From: Tenericutes bacterium ADurb.BinA124 | GTDB lineage: Bacteria; Bacillota_I; Bacilli_A; ML615J-28; CAG-698 | Assembly (NCBI GenBank): GCA_002068415.1 | Contig: MVZM01000003.1 | Coordinates: 1-40,305 of the forward strand | DNA length: 40,305 bases | Direction of reading: 5' to 3' | Shown here: piece after piece, positions 8,115 through 16,471 of the stretch | How positions within the stretch are numbered: position 1 is the stretch's first letter | Layout of the letters: each line of letters begins with the position of its first letter | Notes under the pieces: model-generated | Seen by the model: the letters and a program-made list of their open reading frames with translations, nothing else | What the model was told of the DNA's origin: nothing | Database searches by the model: none | Program-made: the position numbers and the translations under genes

Positions 8115-8495
8115 TTACTTAACTTCAAAAGCCCACAAACCATGCAGATTGCAATACTCATAAACGGCGACCAATTTTTCATCCGTTAAGGTAAAACTAG
8201 CTTTTGGTTCTTGGTTTGGTGCCAATTTTTTGAATTGTCCGCCTTTGCTTGTTTCCAAATAAATCCATTTAATGAAATGCGCTTCCACCATCGGGTGAAT
8301 TACGCTTCCGACCACAACATCAACTTGATTGCCCTTTTGAACCACAACGGGAATATGTTTTTCATAAGCCGCTTCCTTGGTGTGCGCAACTAGTTCCTTC
8401 ATAGGTTCACCGCAACAAACAGGGGTAACACCGGAATGATGAAGCATCACAACTTCGTTTCCACAATGTTCACAAATAAAGAATTTTGCTTTCAT
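8115..8495 (-). CDS. dfx: Desulfoferrodoxin (class I superoxide reductase)
   Basis: A 126-residue two-iron superoxide reductase. The N-terminal desulforedoxin-like domain has Cys8, Cys11, Cys27 and Cys28 for the rubredoxin-type iron. The catalytic domain has the His4-Cys iron site: His47 in EKHIPVV, His67 in IHPM, His73 in EAHFI, and Cys115 and His118 in CNLHG. The lysine next to His47, important in the family, is present. The enzyme reduces superoxide to peroxide without making oxygen, typical of strict or aerotolerant anaerobes. A perfect AGGAGG and a strong promoter precede it. No PerR-type box could be confirmed. Confidence 0.95.
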   Translation of the reverse strand: MKAKFFICEHCGNEVVMLHHSGVTPVCCGEPMKELVAHTKEAAYEKHIPVVVQKGNQVDVVVGSVIHPMVEAHFIKWIYLETSKGGQFKKLAPNQEPKASFTLTDEKLVAVYEYCNLHGLWAFEVK

Positions 8496-8518
8496 AATAT
8501 CAACCTCCTATCATGGAT

Positions 8519-8547
8519 ATTATAACATAGTCATTATTGCTTGTAAA
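8519..8547 (-). promoter_or_regulatory. Promoter of the superoxide reductase gene
   Basis: On the minus strand TTTACA (8547-8542), a 17-base spacer, and TATAAT (8524-8519) preceded by TGT (extended -10). It is divergent from the transporter promoter. Confidence 0.8.
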
Positions 8548-8591
8548 TCAATATACTTATGTTAAAACTTGTTTTTCATTTCCTAAAAAAA

Positions 8592-8600
8592 TGGTATAAT
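8592..8600 (+). promoter_or_regulatory. Extended -10 promoter of the transporter gene
   Basis: TGGTATAAT fits the extended -10 consensus TGnTATAAT. A -35 box is poor (TTGTTT with a 20-base spacer). It lies 30 bases before the ATG at 8630. Confidence 0.6.
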
Positions 8601-8629
8601 AGCCTTGTAATTAAATCATGGAGGAAAAA

Positions 8630-10255
8630 ATGAAGCAAGCAACAAACGATTACTTGAAACGAAACAAGTGGGCTTACAGTTTAGGCGGTATTGGCCGCGA
8701 TATGACTTATACATTAGTAGCCACCTTTTTTATGACCTACATTCAATATGCCGGATTAGGTTTATCCGTCGCCCAATTCTCCGTTATTGGGATTTTGCTC
8801 ATTGTCGGTAGAATTTGGGATGCCATCAATGATCCAATGATGGGTGCCATCATTGAAAATACCAAATCACGGTATGGCAAATTTAAACCATGGATTTTAA
8901 TTGGGGCGGTATTAACGGCCATTGTCATTGTTATCATGTTTAATGTTCGCCCCCTAGGAAATAAGGGTTGGAATTTTGTTATTTTCTTTGGTATTATATT
9001 TTTAGCTTGGGAAATCACCTTTACCATGAATGATATCTCTTATTGGTCAATGCTCCCTAGTCTATCAACAGACCCCAAACATCGCGATAAAATCGCAACT
9101 TTAGCGGTTGTCTTTGCGGGGGTGGGAGCCTTTGCAGCCCATGCGATGATTACCTTTCTTACCGTCGGCAACGCCGTAGCCGGATATTCTTTTATTTCCA
9201 TCATCATCGCCTTATTCTTGGTCGGATGCCAGCTGTTAACCGTGTTAGGGGTCAAGGAACCGGAAGTTAAAGACACCATCCCGCAAGAAAATGTCTCGCT
9301 AAAGAAAATGATTCGGGTGATTGCGAAAAACGACCAGCTTCTGTGGTTGATTCTAGCAATGCTCCTTTATAATTTAGGCAGTAACATTTTGGTTGCCCTC
9401 GGGTACAACTTCTTCTTTATGGAATTAGGTTATGATCCCTTTAAGGTCACCATTTTCATCGTCACCTTTGGGGTCAGCAACTTAAGCATCCAAGCTCTCT
9501 ATCCCAAGATTGTCAGCAAAATGGGTCGCAAGAAACTCTTAGGCCTTAGTTTATTAATCTTAGCTTTTGGTTACTTATTATTATTTTTAATGGGTTTTCT
9601 TGCCATTTTACCAGTCAGTTTAGTCACCATTTGTTTATTCGGCATCTTCGTGTTCACAGGACAAGCCTTATTCTACATGGTTTTAACGGTTAATATCGCT
9701 AATACGATTGAATATAACCAATACAAAACCGGCGAACGCAATGAAGGCATTATTTTCTCTCTACGCCCCTTCATGGCTAAAATGGCCAGCGCTCTCGAAC
9801 AAGGTTTTATCACTTTAGTGCTGGTGACCTCCGGGATTTATTTGTTATCGCAAAATGTCAGTGAACTGGAAAAACAAAAAAACATCTATGACAATCTTGA
9901 AGTAGCAGAACAATTGGAATATAAGGCCAATATTCTTCTTAAGGATAATATCTTCGTTGGTGAAGAATATAAAAAATATTCCCCTGAAGAAATCGAACAA
10001 TTTTACGAAATGTTGAAAGATGTCGAGTTTGTGGAGGAAAAAGGCAAGAATGTGATGTTGATTACCGATACGGCCGATGCCAACTTCCGCGACCTCGCCA
10101 CTACCAAAATGCGCTTGTTGTTGCGGATTGCTATTACCGTCGTTCCCACGCTTTTAATTACGACCGCTTACATCATTCTTAAAAAGAAATTTATCATTGA
10201 TGAAGCCATGTACGAAAAAATGGTTGCGGAAATCAAAGCTAAACAAGCTATTTAA
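8630..10255 (+). CDS. GPH-family (MelB-like) sugar:cation symporter, MFS
   Basis: About 541 residues with 12 predicted membrane segments. The sequence YSLGGIGRDMTYTLVATF, the loop ND-PMMGAIIENTKSRYGKFKPWI, and TVNIANTIEYNQYKTGERNEG are hallmarks of the glycoside-pentoside-hexuronide:cation symporters. It probably imports an oligosaccharide or glycoside with Na+ or H+. The ATG at 8630 has GGAGG six bases upstream; the earlier ATG at 8618 leaves no room for a ribosome site. Unusually, a charged insertion of about 70 residues (around residues 415-490) stands before the last membrane segment, making the protein longer than the usual 450-470 residues. No sugar-degrading gene is adjacent, so the substrate is open. 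Confidence 0.88.
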   Translation: MKQATNDYLKRNKWAYSLGGIGRDMTYTLVATFFMTYIQYAGLGLSVAQFSVIGILLIVGRIWDAINDPMMGAIIENTKSRYGKFKPWILIGAVLTAIVIVIMFNVRPLGNKGWNFVIFFGIIFLAWEITFTMNDISYWSMLPSLSTDPKHRDKIATLAVVFAGVGAFAAHAMITFLTVGNAVAGYSFISIIIALFLVGCQLLTVLGVKEPEVKDTIPQENVSLKKMIRVIAKNDQLLWLILAMLLYNLGSNILVALGYNFFFMELGYDPFKVTIFIVTFGVSNLSIQALYPKIVSKMGRKKLLGLSLLILAFGYLLLFLMGFLAILPVSLVTICLFGIFVFTGQALFYMVLTVNIANTIEYNQYKTGERNEGIIFSLRPFMAKMASALEQGFITLVLVTSGIYLLSQNVSELEKQKNIYDNLEVAEQLEYKANILLKDNIFVGEEYKKYSPEEIEQFYEMLKDVEFVEEKGKNVMLITDTADANFRDLATTKMRLLLRIAITVVPTLLITTAYIILKKKFIIDEAMYEKMVAEIKAKQAI

Positions 10256-10307
10256 AAAGATGGTCTATCAAGAATTCTGTAAATCATCACAAAATTCTTA
10301 ACTTACC

Positions 10308-10344
10308 AAAAAAGGATTCCAGTTTAAAACTGGAGTCCTTTTTA
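10308..10344. terminator. Bidirectional terminator between the transporter and the SpoIID-like gene
   Basis: A long stem, AAAAAAGGA-TCCAGTT against AACTGGA-TCCTTTTT, with a 3-4 base loop and one internal mismatch. T-runs occur on both strands. The minus-strand gene's stop codon (10342-10344) is inside its 3' edge. Confidence 0.88.
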
Positions 10345-13059
10345 ATGGAAGTATTCTTGATAATCATCTATCGGCGTATAAGAATAACTAATGTCTTTAA
10401 AAGCAATGTTGCTATAATAAGTCGACAATATTTCCGCATAATTTTTGCCTGCATTAGCCAAGCCATAAGCGCCATATTGACTCATGCCAACGCCATGTCC
10501 ATATCCACCACCATAAAAAACAAAGGATTCGCCCTCTGCCTCAATCGCAAAGAAACCGGATAATAAAGTGGAGTCATTGGCGGATGGATTAGGGTCGTAA
10601 GTTGTACTTGTTCCCTTTGCACAATAACGATAGACCGTGGAACCGGCATCCTTGGGACGAACGGTAAAGCGGATATTGTATTGATTGATGATTTTATAAA
10701 TTCCCGTCGTTGTTTCCACAATCAAACTGATGACAACCCCGGAACTTCCGCGCTCACCAACATAGATATTCGTAACATCACCAATTGATGAAGGAATGGT
10801 TTGTGAAAGCCAACTATCGCCCTTTTTAGTTAACACCAGTTGCGGAGTGGCACTGTAAGTTAATTTGAGATTTTTATTAAGCGTCGTGGTTAATTGCGTT
10901 TTTGTAAAGCTGACTTTCCAACGATGATACTTGGAAAGTGCACTTTCCGGTGTCTTCATTTTGATGGTTTTGAAAAAAGCCAACATGCTTGCTTCATCCC
11001 GATAATCAAAACTGATGGTCTTTCCTAAATCATCTTGGGCCAAATTCTGACCAATTAAGTAAGGAATTTCACTCCCAACTTGCTTAGAAATCCACACCTC
11101 ATGACCGCTGGCAGTCAAGCCCGAAGATGTTGAATAATAATAAGCCGAAACCGGTGTTCCGTTATAAGTCATGATTTGTCCGGCCGTTTCATTGACGGCC
11201 CTTTTTGATATCTCATTAGTATTTTGATTATTATAAACTTGGGATTTGACGGAATCATCAACTGTATATCCATATGCTTGCGTCGCTTTATTAAAGACAT
11301 CCATATAGGCATAGGTTCGAGCAGCAATGGCTTGAGCTTTTAAAGCTTCCAAACCAAAGCTGGAAGGCATTTCACTCGGCAGCACTTTATATAAATATTT
11401 TTCCAAGTTAAGATCGTTAACAACCAATAAACGATTGTTTTTAATCGCCACTTCCATATTGCCGTGATAATAAGGTTTGCCATTGGCCCGCGTAATACTC
11501 AAAAACTGAATATTTTCATTATTTCCTAAGGATTGTAAAAGCAAGCGTTTAGCTGTCTTCATGATGATGTCATTACCGCGTTTGACTTCAATTTGACCAT
11601 TTAGGTAAGTGAAAGTTAAATTGCTGCCTTCACTGATGGCAAGCGATTGCGCACCATCAAATGTTTTCAAAACCATATTTTCCAAAACCGAAAACTCTAC
11701 GACATCATGATATAAAGTCGCATCAAGAGCAATATCATTTATCGCCTTCCTAATGCCAACACGAATATTGGAAAAGCCAATTTCACCATCGATTAAGAGG
11801 GCCGAAATAAGATTGGCTTCAACATCAATCTGAGCATAAACATTTTCCATGCCGAGCATTAAATCGGATAAGGACAAATTAATTATCTTATCCCCAAGTT
11901 TTTGCTTAACTTTGGTCGTCGCACTAAATTTGGTTGTTGGACAATCGAGTAATTCCATCTGGTAATTAACTTGATCAATCATGAGGATTTTGGTTTGATA
12001 ATATAAATAGTTGCGAAAAACGATGGTGATTTGTTTGGTAGTCGATAATTCCGGATTTAATTTGGAAGTTGCCGTCACGATTACGGTCCCGGCAACTAAG
12101 CCGGAAATAATTCCTCGGGTATTGATGGTGGCTTTTTGCTCATCATCAATTGTCCAATCAATATATTCACTAACATCTTCATGACCATCAAAAGCCTTTA
12201 AGGCGAGCGTTGACCCAACATAAACTTCTTCTCCCCCCTCAATAACTAAGGTCGCAAGAGGACCATGAACAACGCTAACAAGCACTTCTTTATAAACGCT
12301 TGGGTCAATGATACTGCTAGCACGAATAATCGCCTCACCAATTTGGCGTGCTTCCGCTCGACCATTTTCATCAATCGCAATAATCACTTCATCGCTGCTC
12401 GACCATTGAAATTGCTTCGGAGCATAAAGAGGGAGACAGGAAGCCGAATAAGTAAAACTTTCTTTCCACGCCAAGGTGGTTTTTCCCGTAATCATTATTT
12501 CTTCAATCACGAGCGGTTTAATCGTGACATCGATATAAGTATTAACATTGCTGTTATCAACAAGCCGAGCCACTAACCGCACTTGCCCGGCTTTTAGACC
12601 GGTTAATTGTCCGTTTTCATTAACGGTGGCTATTTTCGGATTACTTGACTCCCAATTAACTGTTTTCTGAAGGGAGTCGGGATTAAAGGTGATGGTATAC
12701 GAAACGCTTTCATATGCCGATATTTCCCTAGGACCGACGATAGTCATCGTCAGGGGTTTAATCGTCACATCAATATACGCATAAACTTGGCGGTTGTCCT
12801 GAAGCCGGGCAAATAAGCGTATTTCCCCGGCTACTAAAGCGATTAATTGCCCGTTTTCATTAACGGTGGCTACTTCCGGATTACTTGATTCCCAATTAAG
12901 TTTTTTTTGGGTAGTGGCCGGATTAAAGGTGATGGCATATTGAATGGTTTCGCCCTCGAAAATGGTCGTGGGACCGTCAATGCTTATTTCAAGCCTTGGC
13001 GCTTGACAGCCCATTAATACCATTAATAGGGCAAAAAGAAAAATCAATTTTAGTTTCAT
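10342..13059 (-). CDS. Big2-SpoIID lipoprotein, putative peptidoglycan-acting amidase enhancer/lytic transglycosylase
   Basis: A 905-residue exported lipoprotein: the signal peptide ends in the lipobox LMGC (Cys18). Four Big2-type immunoglobulin-like domains follow (residues about 28-345), with repeated texts such as WESSNPEVATVNENG. After a linker of unknown fold comes a complete SpoIID/LytB domain (about 530-895). It contains LEKYLYKVLPSEMPSSFGLEALKAQ-type text with the catalytic glutamate Glu563, a mid SAYYYSTSSG segment, and the terminal YGHGVGMSQYGA. SpoIID of B. subtilis is about 340 residues and cleaves glycan strands during engulfment; here the domain is on a long surface stalk. AGAGGA precedes the ATG. 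It follows the alpha-CTD/sigma-like gene by 9 bases. Confidence 0.88.
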   Translation of the reverse strand: MKLKLIFLFALLMVLMGCQAPRLEISIDGPTTIFEGETIQYAITFNPATTQKKLNWESSNPEVATVNENGQLIALVAGEIRLFARLQDNRQVYAYIDVTIKPLTMTIVGPREISAYESVSYTITFNPDSLQKTVNWESSNPKIATVNENGQLTGLKAGQVRLVARLVDNSNVNTYIDVTIKPLVIEEIMITGKTTLAWKESFTYSASCLPLYAPKQFQWSSSDEVIIAIDENGRAEARQIGEAIIRASSIIDPSVYKEVLVSVVHGPLATLVIEGGEEVYVGSTLALKAFDGHEDVSEYIDWTIDDEQKATINTRGIISGLVAGTVIVTATSKLNPELSTTKQITIVFRNYLYYQTKILMIDQVNYQMELLDCPTTKFSATTKVKQKLGDKIINLSLSDLMLGMENVYAQIDVEANLISALLIDGEIGFSNIRVGIRKAINDIALDATLYHDVVEFSVLENMVLKTFDGAQSLAISEGSNLTFTYLNGQIEVKRGNDIIMKTAKRLLLQSLGNNENIQFLSITRANGKPYYHGNMEVAIKNNRLLVVNDLNLEKYLYKVLPSEMPSSFGLEALKAQAIAARTYAYMDVFNKATQAYGYTVDDSVKSQVYNNQNTNEISKRAVNETAGQIMTYNGTPVSAYYYSTSSGLTASGHEVWISKQVGSEIPYLIGQNLAQDDLGKTISFDYRDEASMLAFFKTIKMKTPESALSKYHRWKVSFTKTQLTTTLNKNLKLTYSATPQLVLTKKGDSWLSQTIPSSIGDVTNIYVGERGSSGVVISLIVETTTGIYKIINQYNIRFTVRPKDAGSTVYRYCAKGTSTTYDPNPSANDSTLLSGFFAIEAEGESFVFYGGGYGHGVGMSQYGAYGLANAGKNYAEILSTYYSNIAFKDISYSYTPIDDYQEYFH
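12515..12994. repeat. Two tandem 240-bp units in the SpoIID-like gene
   Basis: Units beginning near 12515 and 12755 are aligned at an exact 240-base offset (80 codons) and encode the first two Big2 domains. For example, CCGTTTTCATTAACGGTGGC occurs at 12611 and again at 12851. Identity is highest in the middle of the unit, indicating a fairly recent in-frame duplication. Confidence 0.85.
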
Positions 13060-13068
13060 AATATCCTC

Positions 13069-15678
13069 TTATTTGTTAGTACTAAAAGATGTTTTTTTGA
13101 CAACCAATCCATAATGATCCTTAACAAATTGTTGTAATTGATCGACATCAGCAAATTGGTGTTGTTTTTGTAAGCGTTTAAGGAATTCCCCAATGATTGA
13201 TGGTTGGGAAGAAATCTTAAACAAATTGCCTTTGGTGGTCTTTTTGATGCCCTTGACATTACGGATTAAGCCGATGATGATATCGGGGTGAAGATGATAA
13301 TCTTCCACAATCTGAAAAGCCGGATGATGTAAATAATATTGTTCATTGACTAAACTTTGATAGGTAAAATATTCATCATGCGGAAGATATTCCGCAAGAG
13401 CGGCAACATAATTGCGTAAACTTTGTTCGGAAACTCCTTGTTTTGCTAATTTCTTCATCGAAATTAATCGTTCATTGTCAATCAAAAACATGGAATAAGA
13501 AAATCTCAAGGTTTCAATAAATAATATTAAAGTTGTTTCCCGCATTTGACGGTCTTTAGGAGTAATCACATATTCATCATGGGAAAGGACTTTTTCAAAA
13601 AAGAGCGTTTTGATGGATGAATAAGTTTTTTTGATAACATAATTGACATCATGAGTTTTATAACCAAATTCATCCAACCATAAGTTAGAAAAATATTGAT
13701 AATCTTGAAGTTGAACACCTTGCTTTTCAAGAATGCCTTTTAACTCCTCTAATTCGTAAAACTCATCAACGAGGATGGCTTTCATTTTTTGTTTTGTAGC
13801 GGCCGTTAAAAGTGGTTTACGGTTATATAAAGTATGGAAACAAATATAATCACTTAAGGTTTGGTTGATGATGTTAATAAGCGTTCCCGGATGAAAACCA
13901 TGATTTTCAATTAAGCGATCGATAAAATCATCTAAAGGCAGGGGAGCAGTTAAGGTTTTCCAAGTTTGGAAAATAAAATCACCAAAGCTCATGCCCACCA
14001 GTCCAATCATGGGTTGACGATTAAAAGCAATTCGCTGTTGATAGGCTTCATCATCTTGGAATATTTTCCGTAATAACTGATGTAATTCATAACCGTCACG
14101 AATATCAATCGTTTTTAAAAACTCATAATGCTTGCGGTAAAAATAAGTGCAGGAATAAAAACCATCGACTTCGTTTAATATCTTTGCTAAACCTTCTTTT
14201 ACTTTGGGCGTAATGAGGCTGTAATCATAATAACGAGTGTAGCGCAAACCCAAAATCGTATTGGAAACATCATCAATGAATTTATCATAGGCGAAATCAA
14301 GGTGGTTTTCCGCAGCAACTTGATTAGCCCTGTGAACAATTTGGCTTTTATGCAAACCTTTTTTGGGAATGAAGTGCTCAATGACAAATTCTAGGAATTG
14401 TTTTTTCGTCATCACATCATAAGTTTTTCCATAAATCAGCATTTTCGGAGCAAATTGTTTCGGAAAATATTCTTGGAAGCCAGCTAAGGAAAAAGCTTGA
14501 ATCCGACCTTGATCCATTAGGGACTGAATATAAGCTTGGGGGTATTCATATTTCTCTTTAAAACTGATTCTTTCACCTAAATATTTAACCACATTAAAAG
14601 AAAAATCATCAATGGCATAAACCCGTTTAAAAACTTCCGGATGCCAAACAAAGCGATTATATTCCTTAACCAAGGCTTTTTCCAAATATAAAGGGATTTG
14701 CGCCATGCGGTCCCGAATAATTTGGCGGATGCGTTCCCGCGTTTTGTGGAATAAGGAAGCAATTTTTTGGAGCGTCATGCCCTGAAAACGAGCTTCCAAA
14801 ATAGCCTTCGTTTCTTCTTTCAAAGAACTGTTCTTAATCTTCTCCCGAAAATATGGTAGCCGCACGCCTTCTTCATTAACAAGCAATTCACAGCATCCCT
14901 GTAAACGCTTTTTAAGTTGTTCTAAATAAAGGGGATCTTTAGTTCCGATGATGCTTAAAATATCCGTCCAGGACATTTTACCAAAGCAATTATCGACAAG
15001 ATATAATTGGAAAAACTGGAAATCATCATCGGCCGTAAACGAAAAATATTCAGCAAGTTTACGCGTAAAACTTTGCATCGTTTTATAATTGAATAATGTC
15101 CCCAAGGTCCCATTGAGATAGCCAAAACGGAGTTTCCCCAATGTATCGAAACCAAGGGCGGAAAGTTTTTTGACCATTTGCTCAAAAAAGCCAATTTCCG
15201 TTAAAGTAAAATCATCAAAGCGATGAAGGGAAGCGTAAATTGGTAAATATTTTGCTAAGTCTTCCCGGGCAACAATGTCCTTAACAATGGTCATGATTTG
15301 CGCAATCGACTTAGCCCCTAAATGATCTAATTCATATATTTCAAAATGAATAATTGTTTTTAAGATTTGCGAAACAGTTGTTATTTGGTTGCGCGTCAAA
15401 CCGTTAAATGCACGAAGGGAAAGGCCCAATTCCCCAAATGAATATTTTTCATCCAAATATTCCAACGGAAAATAATTTACCCTTCCCCTTAATTCTTTTG
15501 TCAATTCTTCTTGTTTATATAAGTCAAAAGCATCAACAATCATCTTGGTTTCGACTTGGGAAAAGCCTTCTTTTTCATAATGGAAATTAATTAAATGGTT
15601 GACCTGACAGATGTTGTGATCTTTTAATTTTGTAATGATATCTTCATCCAGTTGCAGCAGTTTAATGGAGCGGTTCAT
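13069..15678 (-). CDS. Large protein with alpha-CTD-like and sigma region 4-like DNA-binding segments
   Basis: About 869 residues, cytoplasmic. Residues about 84-137 (LGLSLRAFNGLTRNQITTV ... HLGAKSIAQI) closely resemble the RNA polymerase alpha-subunit C-terminal domain, with its helix-hairpin-helix 'NLGxKS' turn. Segments at about 16-55 and 168-210 look like further degenerate copies. Residues about 288-330 (TLQKIASLFHKTRERIRQI) match the helix-turn-helix of sigma-70 region 4. The remaining 540 residues are helical, with no domain I recognise. It is not a sigma factor, since regions 2 and 3 are absent. ATG at 15678 is chosen because AGAGGTG is seven bases upstream; an in-frame TTG at 15684 is too close. 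It has its own promoter and lies 9 bases before the Big2-SpoIID gene. A transcription or DNA-end regulator is plausible. Confidence 0.72.
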   Translation of the reverse strand: MNRSIKLLQLDEDIITKLKDHNICQVNHLINFHYEKEGFSQVETKMIVDAFDLYKQEELTKELRGRVNYFPLEYLDEKYSFGELGLSLRAFNGLTRNQITTVSQILKTIIHFEIYELDHLGAKSIAQIMTIVKDIVAREDLAKYLPIYASLHRFDDFTLTEIGFFEQMVKKLSALGFDTLGKLRFGYLNGTLGTLFNYKTMQSFTRKLAEYFSFTADDDFQFFQLYLVDNCFGKMSWTDILSIIGTKDPLYLEQLKKRLQGCCELLVNEEGVRLPYFREKIKNSSLKEETKAILEARFQGMTLQKIASLFHKTRERIRQIIRDRMAQIPLYLEKALVKEYNRFVWHPEVFKRVYAIDDFSFNVVKYLGERISFKEKYEYPQAYIQSLMDQGRIQAFSLAGFQEYFPKQFAPKMLIYGKTYDVMTKKQFLEFVIEHFIPKKGLHKSQIVHRANQVAAENHLDFAYDKFIDDVSNTILGLRYTRYYDYSLITPKVKEGLAKILNEVDGFYSCTYFYRKHYEFLKTIDIRDGYELHQLLRKIFQDDEAYQQRIAFNRQPMIGLVGMSFGDFIFQTWKTLTAPLPLDDFIDRLIENHGFHPGTLINIINQTLSDYICFHTLYNRKPLLTAATKQKMKAILVDEFYELEELKGILEKQGVQLQDYQYFSNLWLDEFGYKTHDVNYVIKKTYSSIKTLFFEKVLSHDEYVITPKDRQMRETTLILFIETLRFSYSMFLIDNERLISMKKLAKQGVSEQSLRNYVAALAEYLPHDEYFTYQSLVNEQYYLHHPAFQIVEDYHLHPDIIIGLIRNVKGIKKTTKGNLFKISSQPSIIGEFLKRLQKQHQFADVDQLQQFVKDHYGLVVKKTSFSTNK

Positions 15679-15704
15679 ATCCAAACACCTCTCTTTCTAC
15701 TTAC

Positions 15705-15733
15705 ATTATACATAAATTAGGCGAATAAAACAA
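15705..15733 (-). promoter_or_regulatory. Promoter of the alpha-CTD/sigma-like gene
   Basis: On the minus strand TTGTTT (15733-15728), a 17-base spacer and TATAAT (15710-15705), 27 bases before the ATG. It separates this gene from the upstream rloB. Confidence 0.72.
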
Positions 15734-15763
15734 TGATATTATTGCTGATAAATGTCATCATAA

Positions 15764-16471
15764 TTAACTTAATTGGCGCGGATCTTCTTGCCATTCCTTG
15801 ATTAAATCGCCGATGTTTTCACCGAGATGATCACCCAACAAGTATAAATCGGTCGTTAGTTCATAACGCTGACGCATGGCCGTTGGCAAGTGGTCGAGGA
15901 AATGATGAGGAATTTCCGTTTTCGGATTAAAACCGAACAAATCATAAACGAGGCGACTGGCAAAAGTAAACGAGGATGAAAGCCGCGGGTTTTCCAGTAA
16001 TTGTTCTTCTTTTCCCCGTAAATATTGATTCACAAATTGAGGGTGGTGCAGTAATAACCAAATTTCAAAACAGGGACTGCTAACCACTTTTTTGATTGCC
16101 AACTTTTTGGTTTTTTTTAAGAAATCTAAATAGCTTTGCAAAGGATGAGGATGGTTTTTAAAACTATCGCGATCAAAAATCATGACATACTGACCATCGG
16201 GATCATTCTTTTCTTGTTGATAAGTTAGGAGAAAATTAAGTAATTGGCGGGGTGAATTACTGCCGACATCGTTTTCGGTTCTCTCCAAAAAAACAAAACG
16301 AATTTTATGGCGAAGATTATTCCTCAACATTTTCTTTTCCAACAAGCGAAAATATTGGGGTTCGGTATTGGTTCCCTCCATGATGAGATAATATGTTCGA
16401 AACGGTTCAACCGTCCCGACGCGAGCGGCGGGGTAACGATTAACTAAACTGATATGTTCGCGAATAGCCAT
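15764..16471 (-). CDS. rloB: RloB-family protein (Toprim-like nuclease partner)
   Basis: A 235-residue protein matching the RloB family. The N-terminal strand and glutamate motif YLIMEGTNTEPQYF, the acidic IFDRDSF, and SSPCFEIWLLLHH are the conserved RloB signatures and resemble a Toprim-type metal site (Glu, then Asp-x-Asp). RloB is normally encoded with the ATPase RloA, first noticed beside type I restriction loci; the pair resembles other OLD/Toprim defence modules. Its start ATG shares one base with the stop of rloA (TAATG) and uses AAGGA inside rloA, so it is translationally coupled. DNA or tRNA cleavage upon phage infection is inferred from related systems. Confidence 0.85.
   Translation of the reverse strand: MAIREHISLVNRYPAARVGTVEPFRTYYLIMEGTNTEPQYFRLLEKKMLRNNLRHKIRFVFLERTENDVGSNSPRQLLNFLLTYQQEKNDPDGQYVMIFDRDSFKNHPHPLQSYLDFLKKTKKLAIKKVVSSPCFEIWLLLHHPQFVNQYLRGKEEQLLENPRLSSSFTFASRLVYDLFGFNPKTEIPHHFLDHLPTAMRQRYELTTDLYLLGDHLGENIGDLIKEWQEDPRQLS

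Noticed and set aside
8500..8550. A PerR or Fur operator in front of the superoxide reductase gene
   Set aside because: Only a half-site like TTATAAT is present and it is part of the -10 box; no full palindrome is seen.
12515..12994. A CRISPR-like or mobile repeat
   Set aside because: The 240-bp repeats stay in frame and encode Big2 domains; no spacers, transposase or terminal inverted repeats are present.
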